Assembly (NCBI RefSeq): GCF_000332235.1
Contig: NZ_CM001775.1
Coordinates: 3,706,272-3,770,271, forward strand
Direction of reading: 5' to 3'
Length of the DNA stretch: 64,000 nucleotides
Source: Geminocystis herdmanii PCC 6308
Lineage (GTDB): Bacteria; Cyanobacteriota; Cyanobacteriia; Cyanobacteriales; Cyanobacteriaceae
The notes beneath the pieces were generated by a model. The model was not told where the DNA came from. It worked only from the letters and a program-made list of their open reading frames with translations, and did no database searches. The translations under genes and the position numbers were made by a program. Shown here piece by piece: positions 17,442-26,045 of the stretch (position 1 is its first letter; each line of letters begins with the position of its first letter).

Positions 17442-17903
17442 TTGTTGCATAAACTAGATATTCAAAGTCATGCTTGGGCTTCTCCTCGCACATGGGAAAT
17501 GGCGAATAAGTTACATTTTAATCAAATAGATATTACTCCTGCGGTGGGAGAGGGTGCAAGTGCGGAGTTTAATGCTTTTGTGGCGTTATATAAAAATTTA
17601 CCTGATATTGACGGGATTTTAAAGGGTAAAGGGGAAAAAATCGACTTTCCCTCCGAAGCATCTACCCGTTATGCTACTGCCATCGCCCTTGCTATTAGGG
17701 GGAAAAATGCTGATGAAGCGTTAAATGGTTTTGAATGGTTAAGTCAAAAGGCAACAAAGGAATGGGTACAATTATTTGCAGTGGATTTAATTCGTCAAAT
17801 GCAAAGCAAAGGGCAAATGGGGGCATTAGGTAAGTTGATTAAAGAAAATAAGGAGTTACAAAAATTCTTTAAAGATTTCCGTGATTTAGTGGGAATAATA
17901 TAG
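17442..17903 (+). pseudogene. MoxR-like AAA+ ATPase, C-terminal fragment
   Basis: Only the lid and C-terminal helices of a MoxR-type AAA+ ATPase are left. The conserved SPRTWEM segment (sensor-2 region) is at residues 14-20, but Walker A, Walker B and sensor 1 are all missing; about 150 residues remain of the usual 320 or more. The frame opens with a TTG, with no good start. A short upstream frame at 17351-17452 ends in another frame. MoxR ATPases work with VWA-type partners, and a DUF2201 VWA protein follows at 18424, so this was probably a working pair once. Confidence 0.65.
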
Positions 17904-17980
17904 AGTTTTTTTCAAAATAACACTTCAGTGCTTGTTATCTTTATATATATAGTGAATCTTAAATAAATTTATTTAAAACG

Positions 17981-18202
17981 ATGAAGTCATTGACAGATTA
18001 TACGATTATAGTTAAACCTGATGATAACAATACTTTTGTTGCTTATGTTCCAGCAATTAAGGGTTGTCATGGTTGGGGTGAAAGTGAAGAGGAAGCAAGA
18101 AGTGAGTTAAATAATGTTTTCTCAATGATTCAGGAAGAATATCTTGAGCAAGGAAAAATATTACCTAATGATGTCGAAATAAAAGTTGTAGCTCATGCCT
18201 AA
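17981..18202 (+). CDS. hicB: HicB-family antitoxin
   Basis: The 73-residue protein has the HicB partial RNase-H-like fold: YTIIVKPDDNNTFVAYVP and GCHGWGESEEEA are the typical strand-helix blocks. There is no obvious DNA-binding tail, as in the short HicB class. It neutralises the HicA mRNA interferase and would be cytoplasmic. Its stop codon overlaps the ATG of the downstream hicA, the standard gene order for this class, but hicA is frameshifted here, so HicB may act alone as a leftover antitoxin. Confidence 0.85.
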   Translation: MKSLTDYTIIVKPDDNNTFVAYVPAIKGCHGWGESEEEARSELNNVFSMIQEEYLEQGKILPNDVEIKVVAHA

Positions 18203-18408
18203 GTTTTGTAAAAACTATAGAAAAAGTAGCAAAAAAATTGGGTTTTCAAAAAGTTCGTCAAAAAGGCAGTCATGCCCGTTGGCAACATATTGACGGAAGG
18301 GCGACAACAATTCCTATTCATGGTAATGCAGAAATTGGCGGTTGGTTATTCAAGGAAATTTTAAGTCAGTTAGGCGTGACAGAAGAAGAATTTAACCAAC
18401 TTAAATAA
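18195..18408 (+). pseudogene. hicA: HicA toxin, inactivated by a one-base frameshift
   Basis: The ATG at 18195 overlaps the hicB stop. The first codons read MPKFCK and then a five-A run (18210-18214) shifts the frame; with one A fewer the protein would continue TIEKVAKKLGFQKVRQKGSH and on through ATTIPIHGNAEIGGWLF to a TAA at 18406. That is a complete HicA, including the catalytic histidine of GSHARW. The total of 214 bases is one more than a multiple of three. A sequencing error in the A run cannot be excluded, nor can programmed slippage. Confidence 0.8.
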
Positions 18409-18423
18409 AGAGGAAAAATACTA

Positions 18424-19623
18424 ATGATTAAACAAACGTCACAAGATGAAGAAATAATAAGTGCTTCAAGGTTAAGAATGAGGGTAAAATCCCCCTTTTT
18501 TGCTACTTTAGCCCTATTTGCTCAGTTTAAAGCCAGTTATGCCATTGATACCGCCGCTACAGATGGTAAAACAGTTTTTTATCATCCCGAATATCTAATT
18601 TCTTTACCGAAGGCACAGCAGGATGGTTTAATTTTACATGAAATCTTGCACATGGCTTTATTACATACCATTCGCCGACACGATCGAGACTGTCAGTTAT
18701 GGAATATTGCTTGTGATATAGTGGTTAACGGTTTAATCGCTGAGGATAAAAATTATGAATTACCCCCCAATGGAATCCGTAAACCTGAATGGGAAACTAA
18801 AAGCGTTGAGGAGATTTACGAATTACTCTTACAACAGCCTGATGAATCTAAACCTAGTCTGTTAATGCCTGATTTACTTAATCAACCTCTTGCCGATTCT
18901 GACAACGGGGAGAATAGTCAGCAAGAAAAGATCGATCGATCTGATAATATAGATGTAGAATTAACAGGTTCGATCGAACAACATAAACAAGCCCAATTAA
19001 AAGCCTATTGGCAGAATGCTATGCAACAAGCCAATATCGTTGCTCGAACTACAAATCAGGGCAAATTACCTGCGGGGATGGAAAGGCAGTTCAAAGAATT
19101 ACAATCAGCACAAATCGATTGGCGTACTTATCTTTGGCGGTATTTAGTGCAAACTCCGACAGATTTTCAAGGGTTCGATCGACGTTTTATCTCTCGTGGT
19201 TTATATTTAGATACTTTAGCTGGAGAATCCGTGCAAGTATATGTTTGTATTGATACAAGTGGTTCAATATCTGATACTCAAATGAATTTATTTTGTAGTG
19301 AATTACTGGGAATATTAGGAGCATATCCTCATCTTCAATGCCAATTATATTATGCCGATGCCAACATTTACGGCGGTTATGAACTAAAAGCTAACGATGA
19401 TATTCCCAAGCCTATTGGTGGTGGTGGCACATCATTTATTCCCTTTTTTGAACAAGTAGAAAAAACCAGAGACTTATGCTTACAAGGAGTTTGTGTTTAT
19501 CTAACTGACGGTTATGGAGATTTTCCTAGAGAGAAACCCAATTTACCAGTTTTATGGGTAGTTGTGCCGGGGGGATTAGATATGGATAAATTTCCCTTTG
19601 GAGAAGTAGTTAAGATTTACTAG
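18424..19623 (+). CDS. DUF2201 putative metallopeptidase with C-terminal VWA-like domain
   Basis: The N-terminal half has a zinc-peptidase motif HEILH (residues 72-76, HExxH) within the DUF2201 domain. The C-terminal half, from about residue 270, is a VWA-like domain beginning VCIDTSGS, with a DxSxS metal site at D277. Length 399 is typical. Family members are usually encoded beside a MoxR-type ATPase, and a fragment of one lies upstream at 17442, with a TA pair between them. It is probably cytoplasmic; its substrate is not known. The ATG has AGAGGA upstream. Confidence 0.85.
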   Translation: MIKQTSQDEEIISASRLRMRVKSPFFATLALFAQFKASYAIDTAATDGKTVFYHPEYLISLPKAQQDGLILHEILHMALLHTIRRHDRDCQLWNIACDIVVNGLIAEDKNYELPPNGIRKPEWETKSVEEIYELLLQQPDESKPSLLMPDLLNQPLADSDNGENSQQEKIDRSDNIDVELTGSIEQHKQAQLKAYWQNAMQQANIVARTTNQGKLPAGMERQFKELQSAQIDWRTYLWRYLVQTPTDFQGFDRRFISRGLYLDTLAGESVQVYVCIDTSGSISDTQMNLFCSELLGILGAYPHLQCQLYYADANIYGGYELKANDDIPKPIGGGGTSFIPFFEQVEKTRDLCLQGVCVYLTDGYGDFPREKPNLPVLWVVVPGGLDMDKFPFGEVVKIY

Positions 19624-19767
19624 AGAATATTTATGACTTTAATGAGCAAGGGATAAAAATATCTCTCTACAAATAACTTAAATACTAACATTGTCTAACT
19701 CTTGTTCAGTCTTTCTTTTTTTATGGAATAATAAATTATCTAAGCCTTGATGAATGGGAGAAAAGTC

Positions 19768-19842
19768 TTGACTTGGAAGATTAGCATTGATTCACGGGCG
19801 GAGAAGGAATTAAAAAAACTGGATAAATTAGCGCAAACATGA
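19768..19842 (+). pseudogene. RelE/ParE toxin N-terminal stub
   Basis: From a TTG at 19768, 24 codons read TWKISIDSRAEKELKKLDKL, which is the N-terminal strand and first helix of a RelE-type toxin. The frame then stops at TGA (19840-19842), overlapping the ATG of the exonuclease gene in an ATGA arrangement. The rest of the toxin is lost. On the minus strand just upstream, 19690-19770 encodes another small remnant of unknown origin. Confidence 0.55.
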
Positions 19843-22364
19843 ATTTTATCGTTATCGATACCGAAGGAAGCGACACCCTCAGAGAAATAGCTATTATCAA
19901 TCAAGACGGAAAGTTAATTTACGAAGCCTTTGTCAAAACAAGAGGGAGTACAACAAAAAGACTAAATCACAAAGCCTTAACAGAAATCATTAAAGACTTA
20001 CAAAACATCTTACCGAATAAAACCATTATCTGTCATAACGCTCAACACGATCGAACTATTATTAAAAATAGTTTCCGCCGATGCCGCCAACAATTACCTC
20101 AAGCACAATTTATTTGCACCCTTGAATTAGCACAACAAAAATACCCCAAACTTAATAGTTATCAACTGGGCAACCTCTGCCGTAGATTCTTCCTGCAAGT
20201 GGATAATCTTTATTTTCAAAAAGTTCAAGCCCATCGCGCTCGTTATGATGCACAATTTACCTTACAATTATACTTATACCTAACTTCTCACTCTCAAATA
20301 GAAAATAATACACCTATGGCAGTCGAACAAATTGTAACAACACCATCAGTAAAAAATCCCTTTAGTAGCAGTCGTGTGGATGATCCCTATCAAAATCATT
20401 TAGACTTTGAACATATATACAGAAGCCAATTCTATCACCTAAAATCCCTAGTGGAAGAAATCAAGCAAGATAGAGAAAACCAACAGAGTCGGGGTGCATT
20501 GATACTCGGAGAAGCAGGAAGTGGAAAAACTCACCTGATGATGCGGTTAGCCAAAGCCACATTAATAACCCATCGCCTCTTATATGTGCGTCAACCCAAC
20601 AATGCTAACTCCGTAATGCACCACATTTACTCAAGGATATTAGAAAGTTTTGCCCAAAGAGTTGACATCGAAGGCAGTCAACGCACCCAATTAGATTTAC
20701 TCTTAGCTCGTGTTTTTACTAATATTTTAAAAATAATTCAACAGGAAGATAAAACCCAAAAATTAGAGCAAATAATTGAACAATTACAAAATGATAGTCT
20801 AATTTTGTTCGATCGATTAGGAGGAGAAAATACTCAAAAAAATAGGGATAATTGGCGATATATAGAAATTAAAATAACTCAATGGTGGGAAAGTAATTAT
20901 TCTGCTAGTGGTTACGCACCCAATATTCTTAAAGGTATCATCAAATATTGTAGCTATAGAGATCCTAATATCAAAGATAAAATCAGAAGATGGTTAACAG
21001 GCAATGAATTAGACAGTCAAATTTGTGAGGATATAGGCTTAAATAATTGGCAAGAAGATAATCTTAGCAGAGAAGATTTTGCCTTAGAAGGAATCCGTTT
21101 ATTTGGGCAATTATCTACCCTTGATGAACCATTAATTATTATCTTTGATCAACTTGAATATCTTATTCATCAACCCGATATTCTCACCAGTTTTGGCAAT
21201 GCTTTAAGGGAAATTATAACCCATGTTCCCCATTCCTTAATTGTAGTTAATCTTTTCCCGGATCGTTGGCAAAGTTTTCAGGGGTATTTTGATGATTCTA
21301 CCATTGACAGATTATCTATTAATCAACTAATTTTACAAACTCCTTCGGCGGATGAATTAAGAAGAATGTTAGCAATGAAATGCAAAAAAGTAGGCACAAC
21401 TTTAGAGACATTATTTCAACCCCAAGATTTACAAGTAATTTTGAGACAATTTTCCATCAGAAAAGTAATTAATAAAGCATCAGACTATTATCATTATCGA
21501 GTTTTAAACTTACCTTTACCCGAAGAATTACCATCTAAAAACAATATCTCTGTAGAAGAAAAATTAGTTAGCTTAGAAAATGCTTTAAGGCAAATTGCCC
21601 ATATTTGCAAACCGTTATTAACTGATAATAACGTAGAATTATTAATACCAGAAAACCAAATTAATGTTAATGTTAAAAGTCAATTAGAAGAGGAAAACGA
21701 AGAATTTAATCTTACTATTGAAATGAAAGATAAAAACACAATAAAAATTAATAATATTAAACAGACATCTTCAGAAAATAATGTACTCATATCTGTAGAA
21801 AACACCATTTTAAATTACCTAGAAGAAAATGAAGGTTTAATTGCTGACAATTATCACAATCCTTATATTATTACTGATGATGATGAGTATGGAAAATTAG
21901 TAACAATTATAGAGGCATTTAAAAGCTATGATTCAAGTATAAATATGGATCATTTAACTTTAGGGAGAAAGGTAATTCCAGAAAATTTATTAATCAACAA
22001 AAATAAGCTAAAATTAGCAGTTGGTTTTCTGAATATTGGTGGTTCAGCTTTTACTAATAGAATCAAAAATTTTAATCAATTGGTTATATCTAATCGTAAT
22101 ATTAAATTTTATTTATTAAGAGATGAAAAAGAGGGTTACATTACTGGAAAAATAGGATTACAAGAAATTGATAAGTTAAATTATACTGAAAATGGCTTAT
22201 TTTTAATGATAGATAAAGAAGCAAGAGTTATTTTTGAATTAATTTATAAAATGATCGTAGCAATTAATCAAAATGATTTAGAAGTTAGTATAGTTGATGC
22301 TATTCAAGTTGTTTTAAATAGGTATGCAAATTACTGGTTAATCAGAGAGATTTTTGCTACTTAA
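19839..22364 (+). CDS. DnaQ-like 3'-5' exonuclease fused to P-loop ATPase
   Basis: The 841-residue protein has two recognisable parts. Residues 1-150 are a DEDDh exonuclease: VIDTEG (D7, E9), HNAQHD (D71) and HRARYD (H132, D137) supply all five catalytic positions. Residues about 190-560 form a P-loop ATPase with Walker A GEAGSGKT (224-231) and Walker B LIIIFDQLE (432-440), the spacing fitting large STAND or Orc/Cdc6-like ATPases. The C-terminal 280 residues are unassigned and acidic in the middle. No ribosome-binding site is seen, and ATG overlaps the upstream stop, suggesting coupling. Position beside MoxR/DUF2201 remnants and TA modules suggests a nucleic-acid conflict or repair role; that is inference. 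Confidence 0.8.
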   Translation: MNFIVIDTEGSDTLREIAIINQDGKLIYEAFVKTRGSTTKRLNHKALTEIIKDLQNILPNKTIICHNAQHDRTIIKNSFRRCRQQLPQAQFICTLELAQQKYPKLNSYQLGNLCRRFFLQVDNLYFQKVQAHRARYDAQFTLQLYLYLTSHSQIENNTPMAVEQIVTTPSVKNPFSSSRVDDPYQNHLDFEHIYRSQFYHLKSLVEEIKQDRENQQSRGALILGEAGSGKTHLMMRLAKATLITHRLLYVRQPNNANSVMHHIYSRILESFAQRVDIEGSQRTQLDLLLARVFTNILKIIQQEDKTQKLEQIIEQLQNDSLILFDRLGGENTQKNRDNWRYIEIKITQWWESNYSASGYAPNILKGIIKYCSYRDPNIKDKIRRWLTGNELDSQICEDIGLNNWQEDNLSREDFALEGIRLFGQLSTLDEPLIIIFDQLEYLIHQPDILTSFGNALREIITHVPHSLIVVNLFPDRWQSFQGYFDDSTIDRLSINQLILQTPSADELRRMLAMKCKKVGTTLETLFQPQDLQVILRQFSIRKVINKASDYYHYRVLNLPLPEELPSKNNISVEEKLVSLENALRQIAHICKPLLTDNNVELLIPENQINVNVKSQLEEENEEFNLTIEMKDKNTIKINNIKQTSSENNVLISVENTILNYLEENEGLIADNYHNPYIITDDDEYGKLVTIIEAFKSYDSSINMDHLTLGRKVIPENLLINKNKLKLAVGFLNIGGSAFTNRIKNFNQLVISNRNIKFYLLRDEKEGYITGKIGLQEIDKLNYTENGLFLMIDKEARVIFELIYKMIVAINQNDLEVSIVDAIQVVLNRYANYWLIREIFAT

Positions 22365-22405
22365 CTATTAGGCGAAAACATAGAGTTCGTGCAACAAACG
22401 TACAA

Positions 22406-22487
22406 CTTCAAAAAACTTGATTTTTCATTCTTTAACCTAATACCTAACACTTCCCCTTCACCACTCATACTTTTTCAGCAAACCCTA
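22406..22487 (-). mobile_element. End of the 17.1-kb MITE-like element, inverted copy
   Basis: Read on the minus strand, this begins with AGGGTTTGCTGAAAAAGT and shares a 25-base identical block (22416-22440) with 17141-17165 in opposite orientation. It is only one end of the element. Its border provides the stop codon of the anti-sigma-type gene that follows. Confidence 0.65.
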
Positions 22488-22952
22488 GATATTGTAAAAA
22501 TTGGGCGATCGAAACTCCATACAATTATGTTGCCCCGCTGGGGTATAATCGATCGACCAACCAAATTCATCCCTTAATTTGAGAAAAAAAATAAAACCCC
22601 ATTGAGACTCCCTTTCAAACAAATCAATCTCATTACAGCTAATTTTCGTGTGCAAATTTTCTAAAGCTGAAGTCAAATCAAAAAATGTACCTTGATCCCA
22701 AATTTTAATCTGTAAATGATGAGGATTAATCTCTAATTGTAAACTAATTAATGTTTCTTGTTCGTGATGTTCATGGGCATGACGCACCGCATTAGTAAAT
22801 CCTTCAATCAAAACTGTTTGAGCCTGTAACCAAATTTTGTCAGGGATATGTGATTGATATTGTTTTTCAAACCAATTTAATAAATTTTCTACTTCGTCAA
22901 GATTACTAACAGTTTCTAAGTGAAAATTATGATTATCAATTTTTTTTAACAT
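22485..22952 (-). CDS. Anti-sigma-regulatory-type ATP-binding protein (HATPase_c)
   Basis: This 155-residue protein is a single GHKL ATPase domain of the RsbW/SpoIIAB class. The N-box helix EGFTNAVRHAHEHH (residues about 50-63) and the IKIWDQG G1-type box near residue 100 bind Mg-ATP. Such proteins phosphorylate anti-anti-sigma factors or hold sigma factors, and in cyanobacteria often act as small serine kinases in signalling. The last residues and TAG lie on the edge of a mobile-element end, so the native C-terminus may have been changed. No partner gene is adjacent. Confidence 0.8.
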   Translation of the reverse strand: MLKKIDNHNFHLETVSNLDEVENLLNWFEKQYQSHIPDKIWLQAQTVLIEGFTNAVRHAHEHHEQETLISLQLEINPHHLQIKIWDQGTFFDLTSALENLHTKISCNEIDLFERESQWGFIFFLKLRDEFGWSIDYTPAGQHNCMEFRSPNFYNI

Positions 22953-23150
22953 CTTAATAGTATAAAAATTATTTGAGTAGTTCTACAATCCAGAAAATAT
23001 AAATCTTTGACACTCATCAGTTAATTTCTATGAGTATTTTGTCGAAAAAAGCTCTTGTCATCATTTCACTTACCTTCAATGCACTGCTCTTGGACATTTT
23101 CAAGATAGATTATACTAATAATTGAGGCTAAAAATAAGGAGACATTGGCG

Positions 23151-24242
23151 ATGGAGAGTTCATTTGTTAACAAGACTAAAACGGTTATTAATGTCTTTGT
23201 GTTCTTGTTGACTTCTATATTAATGATCCCATCCTCCCATAGTTTACCTTTATCTAAGGGCGATCGACTACAAGTTTCCATACCTAATGAAAAATATTTT
23301 GCAGGAGTCTATCAAGTTAATCAAGATGGGGCATTAGAAATCCCTTTTCTGGGTTCAGTGTCAGTGGTAGGATTAGAACCTTACCAAGTACAACAACAAT
23401 TGTCTGAGTTGTTGATCGATCGAGGTTTTTTCCCCGCTGGAAGACTACAACTAAGTATCGAAATGTTGAAATGGTCGCCCATACAAGTTAGTATTAGCGG
23501 AGAAGTCTATCAGCCCGGATTGATACTCATTAATAATCGAGAAGAATCAGGCACGGATGTAAACATTTCCAGAGAAGCCCAACAGATAACAGGAGACTTT
23601 CCTTTAGGGCGTTTTTTAACCAATGCCATTCGATCGGCTGGAGGGGTTTTACCAACGGCGGATATAGAACAAATTGTCGTCAAAAGAGGAGAGTTAGAGA
23701 CGATCGTTGATCTTTCGGGAGTATTTACTGGCGAACCAGTGGACGATATACCCTTAATATCGGGCGATCAAATTATAGTTCCTGCCAAAGACCATTTTCA
23801 ACCCCAATTAGTTCGCCCTTCCGTCATTACTCCCCCCGGTATCAAAGTTTTTATTTCTAATTTGACGATTCCTGCCAATAGTAATGCCACCTCCGCCATC
23901 GGCAATCAACAAGAAGGCATTACTTTTCCCTATGGCGCTCGTTTTCATCAAGCGGTTATCGCCGCTAACTGTGCCGGTGGTATCCCTGATACCAATGCCT
24001 CTCGTATCGCTATGTTAGTCAGAGTTGATGTTCTGACAGGGGAAACTTCTGTCACCGAAAGAAAAGTTGAAGAATTACTCCGTGATAACAACGAAGATGA
24101 CGATAATCCTTTTTTAATGGCAAGAGATGGCGTTGTCTGTTACGATTCAAAAGTAACTAGCACCAGAGATGTTTTCCGTACGATCGCCGATATACTTAGC
24201 CCTCTCAGCCCTCTTTTAATCTTTAGAAATATTTTTCGCTAA
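23151..24242 (+). CDS. Polysaccharide export protein (Wza-like, Poly_export and SLBB)
   Basis: The protein has a hydrophobic signal (about residues 9-28), then a Poly_export domain (LSKGDRLQVSIPNEKYFAGV, GALEIPFLG) and SLBB-like repeats (VSISGEVYQPG, LSGVFTGEP, LISGDQIIVP). Such proteins form the outer-membrane channel for capsule or EPS. I start at ATG 23151 because AAGGAG at 23136-23141 is well spaced for it; TTG at 23145 is too close. It is followed 16 bases later by the Wzz-like gene, so the two are probably one transcript. Confidence 0.88.
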   Translation: MESSFVNKTKTVINVFVFLLTSILMIPSSHSLPLSKGDRLQVSIPNEKYFAGVYQVNQDGALEIPFLGSVSVVGLEPYQVQQQLSELLIDRGFFPAGRLQLSIEMLKWSPIQVSISGEVYQPGLILINNREESGTDVNISREAQQITGDFPLGRFLTNAIRSAGGVLPTADIEQIVVKRGELETIVDLSGVFTGEPVDDIPLISGDQIIVPAKDHFQPQLVRPSVITPPGIKVFISNLTIPANSNATSAIGNQQEGITFPYGARFHQAVIAANCAGGIPDTNASRIAMLVRVDVLTGETSVTERKVEELLRDNNEDDDNPFLMARDGVVCYDSKVTSTRDVFRTIADILSPLSPLLIFRNIFR

Positions 24243-24258
24243 TTTATCATTAAATTTT

Positions 24259-25677
24259 ATGGTCAAAACTATACCATCAAATATAATCAACACCACATCG
24301 CAAAAACGAATTGGATGGAGAATTTTTCGTTATTTGGGAGTAGCAGCCCTTGCGAATGGAATGGTATGGGGATTAGCTCTTTATTATCTAAAAACTACTA
24401 TCCCTAGTTATACCAGCGAACTCATCTTGAATGTAGCAGGAAGCGGACAAGGAGTCAATGTCAACTTACCCGATATTGGACAAGCGGTGACATCCACTTC
24501 CTCCGCTTTTGGTAGTTCATCTGATCCCAGAGAAAATTATAAACTAATCGCTTCCAATAGTACCGTTTTACAAGAAGCAGCCGACTCAATGAAATTACCC
24601 TTAGAAGATTTTGGCTTACCTCAAATCAAGATTATTAATAATACCACTACTTTTAAAATAGAAATAACGGGCAACACTCCCGAAAAAGCTCAACAAAAAG
24701 CAAGAGCTCTTTACCAAGCCTTAGCCAACAGATTAGATTTTCTGCGCACCACGGAACAAAACAGTCGCAATGAGGCGATTCAATCGGCGGTGAATGAAGC
24801 AGAATCAAAATTAACTAAGGCTCAAAGCCGTCTCTCAGATTATAAGATGCAATCGGGTTTAAGTTCCTCGGATCAGGTCGGATATTTAATTAATACGATC
24901 GAACAACTACGAAAACAAAGAGCCGAATTAGTCACTCAAACCCGACAATCAGAAGCTACATTAGAACAACTATCAAAAACGTTACAAACATCTTCCCCCG
25001 AAGCCTCAGACTCTCTTACTTTACAAAGTGATCAAGAATTTCAAAATAGTTTAAAAGAATATACCCAAATAACCCTAGAATTAGAAGCCTTAAAAGAAAG
25101 TCGAGGAGAGAATTATCCTGATGTATTGGAATTAAAAGACAAACAGCAAACAGCCCTTAATATCTTTTTAAAACGAGGAGAATCCTTACTAGGCAAATCC
25201 TTAGATCAAAATAGCTTACAAAATCTTAACCTAGACAATACCAGTGGTTTAGGCATTAAACGAGGAGAACTATATCAAAAAATTGTCACCCTAGAATCAG
25301 AACATAAGGGCTTTATGGGGCAACTAGAGGCATTAAATCAACAAATAAAAGAACTCGAAGCACGACTAACTATTTTAGTCGATAAAGCCCGAACTCTTGA
25401 TTCTTTATTAAAAGAAGTGCAAATTGCGGAAGCTATATTTACTACCACCCTTGCGAAAGTGGATTTAGGCAAAAGTGATCCCTTTGGTTCATTTCCTTTA
25501 CTACAGTTAATCGAAGAACCTAGTTTACCACAAGACGCAACATCCCCCAAAACAAAACTGGTAATCATCGGGGCGGGATTAGGCTCAATTTTAGTTACCT
25601 TTGGTTTAACTATTCTTTGGTGGAGAGCGCCTTTACAAGTAGTTGTGAAGAAAATTATCAAAAATGTTCTTGAGTAA
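24259..25677 (+). CDS. Chain-length determinant/GumC-like polysaccharide co-polymerase
   Basis: The 472-residue protein has an N-terminal membrane helix (about 26-46), a long periplasmic part with coiled coils (about 180-260 and 335-390), and a C-terminal helix (about 432-455). This is the Wzz/GumC plan. There is no C-terminal tyrosine-kinase domain, so it resembles split systems where the kinase is elsewhere. It regulates polysaccharide chain length and couples polymerisation to the Wza-like channel encoded just upstream. The next gene in this direction is a flippase at 26553. Confidence 0.85.
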   Translation: MVKTIPSNIINTTSQKRIGWRIFRYLGVAALANGMVWGLALYYLKTTIPSYTSELILNVAGSGQGVNVNLPDIGQAVTSTSSAFGSSSDPRENYKLIASNSTVLQEAADSMKLPLEDFGLPQIKIINNTTTFKIEITGNTPEKAQQKARALYQALANRLDFLRTTEQNSRNEAIQSAVNEAESKLTKAQSRLSDYKMQSGLSSSDQVGYLINTIEQLRKQRAELVTQTRQSEATLEQLSKTLQTSSPEASDSLTLQSDQEFQNSLKEYTQITLELEALKESRGENYPDVLELKDKQQTALNIFLKRGESLLGKSLDQNSLQNLNLDNTSGLGIKRGELYQKIVTLESEHKGFMGQLEALNQQIKELEARLTILVDKARTLDSLLKEVQIAEAIFTTTLAKVDLGKSDPFGSFPLLQLIEEPSLPQDATSPKTKLVIIGAGLGSILVTFGLTILWWRAPLQVVVKKIIKNVLE

Positions 25678-25734
25678 TAAGCTAGTTTGCATTTAAGTTT
25701 ACTGGTGATGGCTAGGAAAAGGGTGATTCGACAT

Positions 25735-25787
25735 ACCTGACACCTTTTTTTAGATATAATTTATCATACTCAAAGTAGAAGAGCCTA
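25735..25787. repeat. 53-bp dispersed repeat, copy 2
   Basis: This copy differs from 11916-11968 at only two bases. It lies between the Wzz-like gene and the minus-strand HicAB pair, next to the hicB stop codon. Both copies are preceded by GTTTGCATTT, so the duplicated unit may be longer and partly eroded. Confidence 0.8.
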
Positions 25788-25791
25788 AAGT

Positions 25792-26040
25792 CTAATTATT
25801 AGGAATAAAATTAGAGGGGAAAGGAATATTATCACCATATTCCCATGCAGTTTCTAACCATGATTGTTTGGCATCTAATATATTTTCCATCGCTTCTTCT
25901 AATGTCTCACCTTCAGAAATACAACCTTCTAAATCTTGAATTATTACAGTATATCCGCCTTCATTTTCGGGATAAAAAGTAATAGGATAATTTAAGTTTA
26001 AATAATCTTTTAATGTGGTTAATTTATCTTGAGTTTTCAT
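25792..26040 (-). CDS. hicB: HicB-family antitoxin
   Basis: The 82-residue protein matches the HicB antitoxin fold: YPITFYPENEGGYTVIIQDL and GCISEGETLEEAMENILDA are the characteristic blocks. It is encoded five bases after the hicA stop, in the hicA-hicB order found in many such loci, and is likely cotranscribed with it. Unlike the other two HicAB loci in this window, this pair looks intact. Confidence 0.88.
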   Translation of the reverse strand: MKTQDKLTTLKDYLNLNYPITFYPENEGGYTVIIQDLEGCISEGETLEEAMENILDAKQSWLETAWEYGDNIPFPSNFIPNN

Positions 26041-26045
26041 TGAGT

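Noticed and set aside
23066-23281. 71-residue ORF antisense to the start of the Wza-like gene
   Set aside because: It overlaps the well-supported export gene and its signal peptide; it is an opposite-strand shadow.
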